Source: Taxillus chinensis (lineage: Eukaryota > Streptophyta > Magnoliopsida > Santalales > Loranthaceae). From it: a stretch of 64,000 nt of DNA. The notes under the pieces are model-generated. The model was given only the letters and a program-made list of their open reading frames with translations, ran no database searches and had not been told where the DNA came from. Where the stretch lies: positions 6,874,078-6,938,077 of the forward strand of contig CM042088.1 of assembly GCA_023512835.1 (NCBI GenBank), in the 5' to 3' direction. The position numbers and the translations under genes are program-made. Below, piece after piece: positions 47,017 through 58,886 of this stretch. The first letter of the stretch is position 1; every line of letters starts with the position of its first letter.

Positions 47017-48415
47017 TTACGCGTGAGGAGGTAGCTGTACCAACAGCCCGCTTCGGTGTCTATCAAACAGCTCAATGGAAAGACGTTTGGTGAGAATATC
47101 TGCAGTTTGTTCCTGCGTGGGAACATACACCAATTGTACAGTTCCCTCTTCCACTTGTTCTTTGATGTAGTGGTATCAGTAGTCGATATGCTTAGTCTTT
47201 GAATGCTGAACGGGATTCCTGCTAATACTGATTGTACTCTGGTTGTCACACCAAATGTTGACAGCTAACTCCACATCCACTCCCAAGTCTAACAGTTGCG
47301 TATGCATCCATACCACTTGAGTACATGATGCATGGGCAGCTACATACTCTGCTTCTACTGTGCTACAAGCAACACTGTTTTGTTTGCAGCTCAGCCATGC
47401 AACACATTTAGAGCCCAGATAAAAACTGCAGCCACTTGTAGATCGTCTGTCATCTATGTTCCCAGCCCAGTCTGCATCAGTGTAAGCCGGTAATTCATTA
47501 GACTCCTTAAAGGGATACCATAACCCCATTTATAGTGTACCATTTAGGTATCTAAGAATTCTCTTGACTGCCAGCAAGTGAGACTCGTTCGGATCCACTT
47601 GATATCTACTTGCCTGGCACACAGCTTGCATGAGATCAGGTCGGGAGGCTGTAATGTATAAGAGGCTTCCAATCATGCCTCAATACTCTTTTTGATTTAC
47701 ACTTTTGCCTTCTTGATCTTTGTGTAATTTGCAGCCTGTAGGCATGGTGTTCCAACAAGCCTGCTATCATTCATCCCATACTTCTGTAACAGTTCTCTGG
47801 CATACTTGTGTTGTGATATAAAGATTCCTTCCACAGTCTGCCTGATCTGTAATCCCAAGAAGTATGTTGACTCACCTATGAGAGACATTTCAAATTCATC
47901 ACTCATTTTCTTGGCAAATTTTCACATAGCCCTGAGTGAGTGCCTCTGAATATGATGTCATCTACATAGACTATGGTAGCCAGCTGGCCTCTATTTGAAT
48001 TCAGTATATATAGATTATGATCCACTGTTCCTCTACTGAAGTTCATTTTCTGTAGATACCCATACAGTTGGTTGTACCATGATGCCCTAGGAGCCTGTTT
48101 CAGGCCATACAAGGCTTTCTTTAACCAACATACATGTGTCTCATCATCAGCAATTTGTACTCCATTTGGTTGCTCAATATAAACTTCCTCTTTCAGCAAT
48201 CCATTCAAAAATGCAGACTTCATATCCACTTGATAGACTTTGAACCTCTTGTGTGCTGCCAATGCAAGAAACTTCCTAATCGTTTCCAACATTGCTACTA
48301 GTGCAAATGTTTCATCAATATCTATACCCTCAATCTAAGAGTATCCTTTGCATACCAGTCTGGCCTTGTTCCTAATAACCTTGCCATGTTCATTCAGTTT
48401 ATTTCTGAACACCCA
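47017..48415 (-). pseudogene. copia RT and RNase H of element E
   Basis: Minus-strand reading: RNKARLVCKGYS, a stop, then [50 protein letters not shown], and YVDDIIFRGTHSG with the YVDD catalytic motif. A frameshift follows at about 47905, then EFEMSLIGESTYFLGLQI, TDADWAGNIDDRRSTSGCSF, EAEYVAAHASC and WCDNQSTISISRNP of RNase H, ending EQTADILTKRLS and a stop at 47017. Stops near 47175 and 47700. Integrase and gag are absent because chromovirus C interrupts at 48416. Confidence 0.85.
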
Positions 48416-49887
48416 TGTCACGCCCCAATTTCCTTTCACTTGGAAATGGGTAGTGACTGCCCATGCCCGCACCCGTAGGATCAAGGGGTTGGTGCAAGCA
48501 CCTGAAAAGGACTTATGACATGGGTGTTATCCCAAATTTGTACAGCCAGGCTAACATGCCACGGGGCATGCTCCTGCTCCCTAACCATGCAGACAACAAT
48601 AAATCAAACAATAACCATATCTCAATTTATTACATTTCAAAGGGGCTCAAAGTTCATTACAACTCAATAGGGGAAAAACTCCCATCAAACCACAATGTGC
48701 TCAGTTTACAAGTGATCCAAACCATAAAACAGAAATCCACAAACAAAAACAATGAAACCAACATAAAGTCTTCAGCCTCAGTGGCCTACCACCGCAGCTC
48801 TTTCGCCTACCGCCTGCTAGACCCTGCAAAAGAACAGTTTATAGGAAGGGTGAGCAAACCATAGCTCAGTAGGGTTCCAGTCTCCCTAGACCCGTCCCAC
48901 TCTACAGTATGCATGACAAGTGTATGCTTGTGCTCGTGTAGTGCCTAAAGCTAAAGCAGCAAACATCACCCAGTAACACACCATTTACCTGAGCCCACAC
49001 TGGAGGGCAGAGGACACCCCGCCACCACGGCGACATGACATACCACATCCAGGCGAATGTTGCATGGTCACCAATGCAACATTTTCCACCCGAGTCAGAT
49101 ACGTCCATCACCTCCTCGGACGCCATACCTACCCTTAGGAATGGGTGCAGACTTAGCCCACCGTCGTGAGTGCTACACCGAGACTTAGGACCGCAGTCCT
49201 GGCCAAATCTCAAGGGTCCAGTTATTGTGCCTAGCCCATAACTCGGCTCAATCCATATGTATTTGGGTACTCAATCTCAATCAACAATTCAATCAGTTTC
49301 AGCAGTACGACTCAACAACACATCTCAACTCAATATAACTCAGTAGTGCAACTCAACAAGCATATCTCAAACATATGTTTGTAACTCAGCATTCTCAACA
49401 CATTCCAGTCCTCAAAACTCAGGTTATCAATTATCTCCTCAACAAATCTCAAACAAGTTTCACACAGGCCAACATAGTCAGTTACAGAAAACATACACCA
49501 GCCACACAGGCTTAAAACCAAACACGCAACATACATCAGTCACAGGTATATTATCAAACACATAATGGGCATAGCCACACAGGCATACTATCAAACACAT
49601 AATAGGCATAGACAATCCAACGATTTCTAACCCAACCCCAAACATTAGGATCACAACGAATATGCCATTGAAGGCCAACATCCATATAGGAGATCACACC
49701 TATATGGATTTATATATATGTAAGTATGTATAGACCACAAATACCCTAGGACAGAGAAGGATTAGGAAGGACAAAATTCCCTACCTGAAGAACCCTGCAC
49801 CCTCTTGCTTCCATGCCAAAACCCCGCCCAACCACGGAAATCCCCTCAGCAACAAGGACCAGAAGCTCTCCCTCTCTCTCTGGCCGT

Positions 49888-49937
<50 letters not shown>

Positions 49938-50508
49938 CGGCTGCAGGGGCTTAACAAGAATGAAGAACCCTAATCCTTTAGAGCTCCACCTTTTTATATA
50001 GTCACCTTGACATCAAACGGCGTAGTTTTGATTAAAAGAAGCCCAACATCAAAACGATGTAGTTTTGATACACACAACAACCTACTAAGCTCCATATAGG
50101 ATAAAACACTCATAGTTCCAACATTGTCCATTGGGAAAAAATATTTTTAGAATAACAAAACCAACGTGACGGTACAAAAATATGGTTGCACGCCATAATG
50201 CACGTCATATCCCCATATGACGTGCACCTCCAAAAGCTGTGAAATTTTACCCTAAGCTTCCTAGAATCATGTAGAAGATAAGCAAACCAAAATCCCCTTG
50301 CACGTCATATCCCCATATGATGTGCATTGTCACGTGCACCTCCCAAAAGTCCCCTCTTGGGCTCATCTCTTACCTCAAACTCGTGCATCAACATTCAAGG
50401 TGTTTTAGCTAAAGTGTGTGGGAAGAAAACTCCCTAAAACCCAACAATTTCCACTCACAAGGCATCTATGATTAACTTCTTACATACCACAAAACACGGG
50501 TCCTTACA
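48416..50508 (-). repeat. 3' LTR of chromovirus element C (2093 bp)
   Basis: On the minus strand it starts TGTAAGGACCCGTG right after the polypurine tract and ends GGGGCGTGACA. It matches the 5' LTR (55919 onward) over its whole shared length. The TATA box CTATATAAAAA is at 49993-50002 (minus). A 46-bp (TG)n run is at 49891-49936, just after the expected transcription start. G-box-like ACGTCA/CACGTG elements lie at 50185-50345. ACCCA (48411-48415) would be the left target duplication. Confidence 0.92.
49891..49936 (+). repeat. (TG)n microsatellite, about 23 units
   Basis: Uninterrupted TG run directly after a CT-rich stretch in LTR C. In the related solo LTRs the same position has only (CT)n followed by GCGACGG. 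It would be in the 5' leader of the element's RNA. Confidence 0.97.
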
Positions 50509-50524
50509 TCCTCTCCCCCTTAAA
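50509..50524 (-). promoter_or_regulatory. Polypurine tract of element C
   Basis: Minus strand TTTAAGGGGGAGAGGA directly before the LTR start TGTAAGG. Confidence 0.88.
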
Positions 50525-50734
50525 GACTTTTCGTCCTCGAAAAGAAAATGTGAAATGAAAGAAAACGACAACCACAACCAATGAATAGACCTCCAACACA
50601 AATTAATACACTCCACATGGTCATGCAACGATGTCAAAACGCAACGATGTCAAAAGAAATACTCTCAGGTCACATAACCAGTTGGGCAAGTACCTGATTA
50701 TGTTGATGTTTGATGTTTACCTTTCTCCCCTCCT

Positions 50735-52060
50735 TCAGGGTTGTTCGTCCTCGAACAGATCAGGGTAGTGAGCACGCATCTCAGCCTCACATTTCCAAGT
50801 CTCTTCGTCCATACCTCGGTGTTTCTACAACACCCGAACCAATGGAATAATCTTACCTCGCAGCTACTTCTCGCGCCTATCCAAAATACGGATTGGTGCC
50901 TCAACAACCGACACATCCTCCTCAATATCAAGAGTACTCCAATCCAACACGTGTGGGATCTGCTTGATATTTCGCAACTAGGATATATGGAAAACATCAT
51001 GAACTCTGCACAAACTGGGAGGTAATGCCAACCTATAAGCTATAGGTCCAACTCTGCTCAAAATCTCAAACGGTCCAATGTATCTAGGAGACAACTTGGA
51101 CCCCTTTCCAAATCTTTTATGTCCCCTCCATGGAGAAACACGAAGGAATACGTGGTCTCCCAGCAAAAACTCTAACGGTCGGCGTTGGCAATCCGCATAA
51201 GACTTTTGTCTGCTCTGAGTTGTAAAAAGGCGCTGCCTAATCAGCTGTACTTTTGCCGTAGCCTCTTGGACCAATTGAGGTCCCAACATAGCGGCCTCTC
51301 CAGCTTCTGCCCAACATAATGGAGACCGACAGGGCCTACCATACAATGCTTCAAATGGGGCCATCCCAATAGAAGACTGGTAGCTATTATTATAGGCAAA
51401 CTCTACCAGAGGAAGGTGAGAAGCCCATGAGCCTCCAAAATCAAGTACACAAGCTCTCAACAAGTCTTCAAATGTTTGAGTGGTCCTCTCTGACTGACCA
51501 TCAGTCTCAGGATGGAAGGCAGTACTCAAATTAAGTCGAGTTTCCAATGCTTCTTGCAAACCACCCCAAAACCGAGATGTAAACCGTGCATCCCTATCTG
51601 AAATAATAGACAAAGGCACTCCATGCAATCAGACAATCTCATCAACATACAACTGGCTTAACGTGCCGATAGAGTCTCACCCCCGGACCGCCAAGAAATG
51701 GGCCGATTTAGTTAATCGGTCTACAATGACCCAAATCATATCCTTCCTCCCAGAAGTGGTAGGAAGTCCTGTCACAAAATCCTTGGTAATATGCTCCCAC
51801 TTCCACTCAACCACAGGCAAAGGCTGCAATTGACCCGCAGGTCGTTGGTGCTCTACCTTAACTTGTTGACAAGTAAGGCACCTGGAAACAAACTCTACTA
51901 TACTCCTCTTCAGTCCCGGTCACCAGAACTGTGCTCGAACAGCATGATACATCTTGGTTCCTCCTAGATGCACAGCCAAACGAGAATGATGAAACTCCCT
52001 CATCACATCCTCACGTAAGGAAGGTGGTACTATCAGATGCCCCTGAAATCTCAACTCATG
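50735..52060 (-). pseudogene. Integrase with chromodomain, chromovirus C
   Basis: The HHCC zinc-binding part reads HHSRLAVHLGGTKMYH and later CLTCQQVK (about 52010-51860). Core: DFVTGLP with the first Asp (about 51785), [11 protein letters not shown] with the second, and [20 protein letters not shown] with the Glu. The C-terminal part has [17 protein letters not shown] and a GPF block. A C-terminal chromodomain follows (LDRREKQLRGKIIPLVRVL, then HRGMDEETWKCEAEMR) and the frame ends DLFEDEQP at 50735. Stops interrupt near 51920, 51680, 51630, 50975 and 50828. In the family the chromodomain directs insertion to marked chromatin. Confidence 0.9.
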
Positions 52061-54222
52061 CTCAACGCCTTCTGTCCAGTCCTCTGATAACTCACCGGCC
52101 TCTATCTGGGCCCGGATCACTTCACAGTCCACATCCCCCAACTGTCCATCACGGACACGTTGATATAACTCTGGCATCACAGTGATAGAACACAGGATTG
52201 CTTCCCCATTGCTAAAATCAGGCTGTACCAGAAGCACTGCTAACTGTTCAATCATTTTCCATTCTCTCATGGAAACCTCAGCTTTTCCCTTTCTACTCAG
52301 CGCGTTGGCAACTACATTTCCCTTCCCAGGTGTGTAGGAGAGCGTGAAATCAAACATTTGTAGGTACTCTACCCATCTCCTCTGTCTCAAATTCAGGTCT
52401 CTCTGGGTGAACATATACTGTAGGCTTTTGTGGTCAGTGTATACCACAAATTTCTCTCCTAACAGGTAATGCTGCCAAGACTTTAGGGCAAAAATAACTG
52501 CTTCTAACTCCAGGTCATGCGTTGGGTAATTTTGCTCATGGGGCTTCAGCTGTCGCGAGACATATGCTATGACTTTGTGTTCCTACATCAGAACACACCC
52601 TAGTCCAACTCGAGATGCATCACAGTACACTTCAAATGGCACTCCCTCCTGTGGTAGACTCAACACTGGTGCAGTTGTCAAACGAGTCTTCAATTCCTCA
52701 AAAGCTTGCTGACACTTGTCCGTCCACTCGAATTTGGCTCCCTTCCGCGTAAGAGCTGTCATTGGCGCTGCCAACCGAGAAATCCTTCCACAAAGTGCCG
52801 GTAGTACCCCGCTAGACCCAAGAAACTACGGATCTCAAAAACGTTTGTGGGCCTCTTCCAAGATGATACCGACTCAATCTTGGTTGGGTCCACTCTAACT
52901 CCTTTGGCGGATACCACATGGCCAAGAAAATGCACCTCTTGCATCTAACTCCTTTAGCAGAAGTCGCACTTGCTAAATTTAGCATACAATTGATGATCTC
53001 GTAGTGTCTGCAACACCACGGTCAGGGGCTCCTCATGCTCAGTTCGGGTCTTAGAGTACACGACAATGTCGTCAATAAATACCACCACAAAGGAATCTAG
53101 GTATGGGGCAAACACCTAATTCATTAGATGCATGAACACCGCTGGTGCGTTCATGAGCCCAAAAGGTGGTATATATTGACAATCAATTGATGCTGTCTTA
53201 GGGATGTCCTCGCTCCTAACCCTCAATTGATGATATCCCGAACGTAGATCAATCTTTGAGAACCACCGTGCTCCACTCAACTAGTCAAATAAATCATCGA
53301 TCCACAGTAAAGGGTATTTGTTCTTTACTGTCACTTGATTCAACTTCCGGTAATCAATACAAAGTCGCAACAAACCGTCTGCCTTCTTAGCAAACAAAAC
53401 TGGTGCACCCCAAGGTGAGGTACTAGGGCGGATAAAACCTTTATCTCCTAGTTCCTTTATTTGCTTTTGAAGCTCCCGCAACTCGGCAGGTCCCATCCGG
53501 TATGCTACTTGTGAGATGGGTCCCACCCCTAGCAAAAGTTCAATCGTGAACTCAATACTTCTGTTTGGGGGTAACTCCGATAACTCCCCAGGAAACACGT
53601 CCTGGAAATTTTCAGCAACATCCGGCCACACCCTTTTCTCTAAGTTACCTTCCTCCTCAAAGGTTAGAGTGGCAAGTCTATGGGTAATATTACCCCATAG
53701 CTCCCTCGTCAGTCCAGCTCTCTCAACATTCTTATCCCATTCACCCACTAGCGTACAGGAAGATCCTGTGGGTGAAGTAAATGACACTCGTCGTCTATAA
53801 CAATCAATCTTAGCCTGGAAGGCCATCAACCAGTCCATCCCCAGAATCAAACTAAAAGTTTTCATGGGTATCACGTACAAATCAAACGAGAGTTCAACAT
53901 CTCCTATCGTAAGCACACACTTACAACATACTCGGTAGATTGACTCCACACCTCGCATTGGTGACTCGACCCTTAGAGGTCTATCAGCCCTCACACAATC
54001 AAGTCCAAGGCTCTCAAGCAAGGACTTGGCAATCAGGGAGCACGATGCTCCGGTATCAAACAGTACAACAACAACAGTGCGAAATATTAAAATAGTACCT
54101 CGAACTACCGAAGGTCCAGCTCCACCTTCCTCGGAGGGTGATGGTAAGTCCTCCCTCTCTACTGGTGCTGAGGTAAGCGTGAACACTCTGCCTTGGCTTG
54201 CCCCACCACTGGCCTCGCTCAC
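52061..54222 (-). pseudogene. Protease, RT and RNase H, chromovirus C
   Basis: The protease has [16 protein letters not shown] with the DTG catalytic triplet (about 54050) and LILGMDWL downstream. RT opens with PYRM-like [16 protein letters not shown] and has [33 protein letters not shown], a TAG near 53280, [13 protein letters not shown] and FIDDIVVYS at about 53070 in place of YxDD. Further on, [17 protein letters not shown] and [15 protein letters not shown]. RNase H carries YCDASRVGLGCVLM, a stop, and VVYTDHKSLQYMF with DFTLSYTPGKGNVVANALSR. Frame losses are few, so the copy is not ancient. Confidence 0.9.
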
Positions 54223-54240
54223 TTTTCCTTTAGTTCCTGC

Positions 54241-55521
54241 CTAGAGTCCACTTGGACGCCCCTCTGAACCTCCTTGTGGTTGCCTCTCCCCCTGTGATCT
54301 CGTATAACTGGAACCAGCTTGACTGGCTTGCCACGAATGTGCTGGCTTCGGAGCTGGAGCTTGAAATTGGTTCTCACCCCTCCTTATGCTAAACTTCCAG
54401 CTCCCCGGATGTTTCCTCTGTTGAAACACACCGTACTGATGTGTCCTATTTTCCCACAACTATGACACTTCAAGTGCTGCTTGGGGCACTCACATTTGAC
54501 GTGCCCTGACTGGCCACAACAGGTACACCCGCTTGGGAAATTCCCAGCAGAGCCTCCTTGTCCGCCAAAATAACGGGATCTGGGTGGAGCCATTGAAGCT
54601 TGGCCCCTGTCCTTGGGAAGAGTCCCACTCCCAAGCTCAACCCTCTGTCTCTTGGTTTCCCCCTGCTTGTCGCGTGTGTTCTGTCCCAGCCGCTCCTAAT
54701 GAGCCTATCTTCCCTCTTCTAATCCTCTCTCAACAATCTTTGTTGTGTCCACGAGTTCAGCATAAGTCTTCAGTCGCAGCATCTCTACTCTTTGCTTCAG
54801 GGCAGGTTTGAGTCCCATGGTAAACTTATGGAACTTCAGGTCCTCCATTGAGATTGCTTCTGGAGCACACCGACTCAGCCCTCGAAAATCTCGCTCATAC
54901 TCTGCCACCGAGCGTGATCCCTGCTTTAGACTGCTAAACTCTTCTCGTTTCTGCCACCGCAACGACTCTGGGAAGAACTCCTCATGGAAGAACTGGAGGA
55001 ACTCATTCCAGGACATGACCACCATGTCCCGGCTTCCTGAAATGCTAAGCCACCATTCCAAGGCTTCCTCTTCCAACTGTCGGACTGCCAGCCTCACCTT
55101 GTCTTCCTCCCGGGGTCGGAGAAAGCAGAATACATGTTCGGTCTGCCGCAGCCAATGCTCTACTCCTAGAGGTTCAGCTCCTCCCTTGAACCTTGGTGGG
55201 TGTTCCTTTCGGAACCGTGTCACCATATCTTCCTCTTCCCGCCTCATCGACACTTCCTGCCTACTCGAAGGTTCTGCCTCACGAGGTGGGAGAGGGTGGC
55301 ACTACCTGTCGTGCCATCATCTTCCGACGTACTTCAATTAGGATCTCCCCCCTGAGATCCTCACGCATTCCCTGTACATTCTCACTTAAGGCCCGGACTT
55401 GGGCCATGATCCGCCCTAGGGGATCATCGCCCTCTACTTGTTGTTCCCTCTCCAGTCCAGCACGTGCAGAAGATTCATCTTCTACAGCTGGGGTAGCTCG
55501 GGTTACTCTCCTAGGAGGCAT
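54241..55521 (-). pseudogene. Gag of chromovirus C
   Basis: Starts at the ATG at 55521 (MPPRRVTRATPAVEDE). The Retrotrans_gag core lies at 55253-54705 and includes WLRQTEHVFCFLRPREEDKV, ALEWWLSISGSRD, FFPESLRWQKREEFSSLKQG and VAEYERDFRGLSRCAPEAI. Two CCHC knuckles follow: CTCCGQSGHVKCEC and CHSCGKIGHISTVC (about 54540-54440). Frameshifts lie near 55265, 54700 and 54390. Expected role: capsid formation and RNA binding. Confidence 0.88.
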
Positions 55522-55903
55522 AGTCTACATATTTTAAACAGAACTAGGGTCAGCATCGCATAGGCTCTATACACCCTCATCCCTATGGGCCATGAGGTAC
55601 TCAAGCAACTCTTCACATGTACATATACAGGATAATCACTCAGAATTGCACACAACAATTTTCAGCAATAATACATTCCAAATCATAACATTTATATTGA
55701 AATTAAACTAGTGCCCTAATGCCAATGCATGTATGCACCCCAACCCAAATGCAAATGTCCTACTCCTTGGTCTAACTACTTCTGAGTACACCCCAGAAAA
55801 CCAGATAGGACCACGGTGATCAGGCGTGTCGTATACTGCCTCCGGAGAGCCTCAAAAGCAATTATCCCTCCCCACTATCCTAAGTCCATTAGACCATGAA
55901 CAC
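55522..55903 (-). other. Leader of chromovirus C
   Basis: Untranslated leader between the primer site and the gag ATG, about 380 bases, AT-rich, with no gene seen. Confidence 0.7.
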
Positions 55904-55915
55904 GCTCTGATACCA
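55904..55915 (-). promoter_or_regulatory. Primer-binding site of chromovirus C
   Basis: Minus-strand TGGTATCAGAGC, an exact initiator-Met tRNA site, three bases from the LTR end at 55919. Confidence 0.92.
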
Positions 55916-56046
55916 TATTGTCACGCCCCAATTTCCTTTCACTTGGAAATGGGTAGTGACTGCCCATGCCTGCACCTAAAGGGTCAAGGGGTTGGTGTAA
56001 GCACCTGAAAAGGACTTATGACACGGGTGTTGTCCCAAATTTGTAC

Positions 56047-57860
56047 TGTCACGCCCCGGATTTCCAACCCGAGGAATCCGGTACGTGACTCCCCATTCAC
56101 CCACACGGAGGGCAATGGGGTTGGATTACCGGATGCCACACAAGCAAGTCTAACAATTACAATAAATCAAATAAGCCACATCTTTATTTAATTCCAAAAC
56201 ATCAAAGGTTCACAAAACAACCAAGTCCCTGATTACAGTTCAATCCCTTAGTACATTCCCCTCCCTGGGGTTACATAAATCATAAAAGTACATTACTGAA
56301 ATGAACAATAAAGTGGAGAGGGTCTTCCACCTTGGTGTATCCACCTAACGCCTGTAAGTCCCTGGAAAACAAACAAACACAGTAGGAGGGGTGAGCAACC
56401 ACGGCCTCGGTAGGGATCATGTCTCCCCAACCCATCCCATGTTCCTAGCATCTACATGCCATGTGTACAAGTGCGGTGTCGTGATACAATAATTTCAACA
56501 GACATAATAACAACCACATCAACAATTTACAATCTTCCACTGCCACACGAGCTAACACTTTAACCACAAGTGATTTAACCGCCCCTTCAGGCCAAGTTAT
56601 TTAACCGCCTCTTCAGGCCAAGTGATTTAACCGCCTCTTCAGGCCAAGTGATTTAACCGCCTCTTCAGGCCAAGTGATTTAACCGCCTCTTCAGGCCACT
56701 GGTTTAACCGCCTCTCAGGCAAAGTTCTTTAATCGCCTCTTCAGGCCGGATACCACAATCAAGCACACAACACACATGGTCACTCAAGCATACAACCAAA
56801 CACTTGGTGTGCACCCGTTCACAAGCGCACAAACCCAACCATTCAGGCCATAGAGCAAACATCCAAGCATACATACATACACTAAACCACAAGTCCAGTC
56901 ACACGGACATATTACCAAACACTTAATGGGCATATACACACAACTAAGTTCACACAGGCATTTCATCAAACATGTAGCAGGCATGTCGTACGGGCATTTT
57001 ATCAAACACTTTTCATGCATCACACAAACACCGAAACACCAAAATCGCCATTGAAGGCCAACATTCATATAGGAGGTCACACCTATATGAATTTACATAT
57101 AAATAATATAACGAGATATAACTCATATTCTGCCCTAGGACCCTAGGACAGAGGAGGATTTAGGAAGAACAGAATCCCTACCTTAAAACAGATCTTCCTT
57201 GCTCCCGCGCTAAACGCCGTCCTCCCCACGCAAGATGCTCCAGGCAAGAACCAAGAACTCCCCTTCCTTCTCTCTCTCTAGCTCTCTCTCTCTCTACGAC
57301 GGCCGCAGCAGAAGAAGAGGACCCTAAACCTAAAACAGAGGGCTTCTCCTCCTTATATAGACAACACAACATCAAAACGACGTAGTTTTGATTAAGTGAA
57401 TCCCAAGATCAAAACGACGTAGTTTTGATCACACAAGTTAGCACCTTTCCGCACCCATATAGGCCAAAATACTCAGAATTTCAACATGGTCCTTTGGAGA
57501 AAGTTCCTTAGAATGTCAAAACCAAGGGAACCATGCAAAAATATGCCTGCACGCCAATTTGCACGTGAATTCCCCAATTCACGTGCAACTCCATATGCAC
57601 TCCAAATGCTCTCAAACTTCACCCCTAGCCTCCTTGCATCATTTAGAAGACAACCACACTTGCACGTGAATTGGACCCATATCACGTGCACCTCACATAC
57701 ACGTCCATTTGGCCTGAAACTTCTGTGGTAGATAGAGGACACCATTCTAAGCATCTTTCCTTTTGCACGTGAATTCATTGGAGTCCATTTACTAGGTCAA
57801 AATCTAGAAAAACTCTACTCAGGAGGCAAAACTGACTAACTCAAGGTACGGGTCCTTACA
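56047..57860 (-). repeat. Solo chromovirus-type LTR in the 5' LTR of C (1814 bp)
   Basis: TGTCACGCCCCGG...GTCCTTACA with the perfect duplication TGTAC (56042-56046 and 57861-57865). It is very similar to the solo LTR at 16744-18456, sharing the 26-bp repeat (56567-56750, about seven units), the CT-rich leader, TATA box CTATATAAGG (57351-57360, minus) and G-box module (57545-57775). Confidence 0.93.
56567..56750 (+). repeat. 26-bp tandem repeat, about 7 copies
   Basis: Same unit as at 17253 (GTGATTTAACCGCC, TCTTCAGGC), with more copies and more substitutions in the last two units. Confidence 0.93.
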
Positions 57861-58886
57861 TGTACAGCCAGGCTAACATGCCACGGGGCATGCTCCTGCT
57901 CCGTAACCATGCACACAACCATAAATCAAACAATAACCATATCTCAATTTATTACATTTCAAAGGGGCTCAAAGTTTATTACAACTCAATAGGGGAAAAA
58001 CTCCTATCAAACCACAATGTGGTCAGTTTACAAGTGATTCAAACCATAAAACAGAAATCCACAAACAAAAACAATGAAACCAACATAAAGTCTTCAGCCT
58101 CAGTGGCCTACCACCACAGCTCTTTCGCCTATCGCCTGCTAGACCCTGCAAAAGAACAGTTTATAGGAGGGGTGAGCAAACCATAGCTCAGTAGGGTTCC
58201 AGTCTCCCTAGACCCGTCCCACTCTACAGTATGCATGACAAGTGTATGCTTGTGCTCGTGTAATGCCTAAAGCTAAAGCAACAAACATCACCCAGTAACA
58301 CACCATTTACCTGAGCCCACACTGGAGGGCAGAGGACACCCCGCCACCACGGTGACATGACATACCACATCCAGGCGAATGTTGCATGGACACCAATGCA
58401 ACATTTTCTACCCAAGTCAGGTATGGTCAACCACCTCCTCGGGCGCCATACCTACCCTCAGGAATGGGTGTAGACTTAGCCCACCGTCGTGAGTGCTACA
58501 CCGAGACTCAGGACAGCAGTCCTGGCCAAATCTCAAGGGTCCAGTTATTATGGCTGGCCCATAACTCAGCTCAACCCACATGTATTTGGGTATTCAATCT
58601 CAATATACAATTCAATCAGTTTCAGCAGTACGACTCAGCAACACATCTCAACTCAATACAACTTAGTAGGGCAACTTAACAAGCATATCTCAAACATATG
58701 TTTGTAACTCAGAATTCTCAACACATTCCAGTCCTTAAAACTCAGGTTATCAATTATCTCCTCAACAAATCTCAAACAAGTTTCACACAGGCCAACATAG
58801 TCAATCACAGAAAACATACACCAGCCACACAGGCTTAAAACCAAACACGCAACATACGTCAGTCACAGGTATATCATCAAACACAT

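Larger units (their letters stand above)
45322..48415 (-). mobile_element. Copia element E, 3' part
   Basis: Minus-strand RT and RNase H (48415-47017), a short tail, polypurine tract and LTR. The 5' part was separated by insertion of chromovirus C at 48416 and is outside the window. Lineage differs from A, B and D; RT and RNase H look closer to Tork/TNT-type elements, but this was not tested. Confidence 0.75.
48416..58886 (-). mobile_element. Chromovirus C (Tekay/Del-like gypsy)
   Basis: Both LTRs, primer site, polypurine tract and all coding domains are present on the minus strand: gag with two CCHC knuckles, protease, RT, RNase H, integrase and chromodomain. It inserted into copia E. Its 5' LTR received a solo LTR (56047-57860) and was then cut by copia D at 58887; the missing 5' LTR end should lie beyond the window. 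Stops in RT, RNase H and integrase make it inactive. Confidence 0.9.
55919..58886 (-). repeat. 5' LTR of chromovirus C, split and truncated
   Basis: Segments 55919-56046 and 57861-58886 together match 48416 to about 49565 of the 3' LTR. The inserted solo LTR separates them. At 58886 the copia element D begins, where the intact copy continues CACATAATGGG, so the rest should follow D outside the window with a CACAT duplication. Confidence 0.92.

Noticed and set aside
54808..55341. Plus-strand 177-codon frame opposite gag of element C
   Set aside because: Antisense shadow of the gag core; Ser/Arg-rich composition is the usual by-product.
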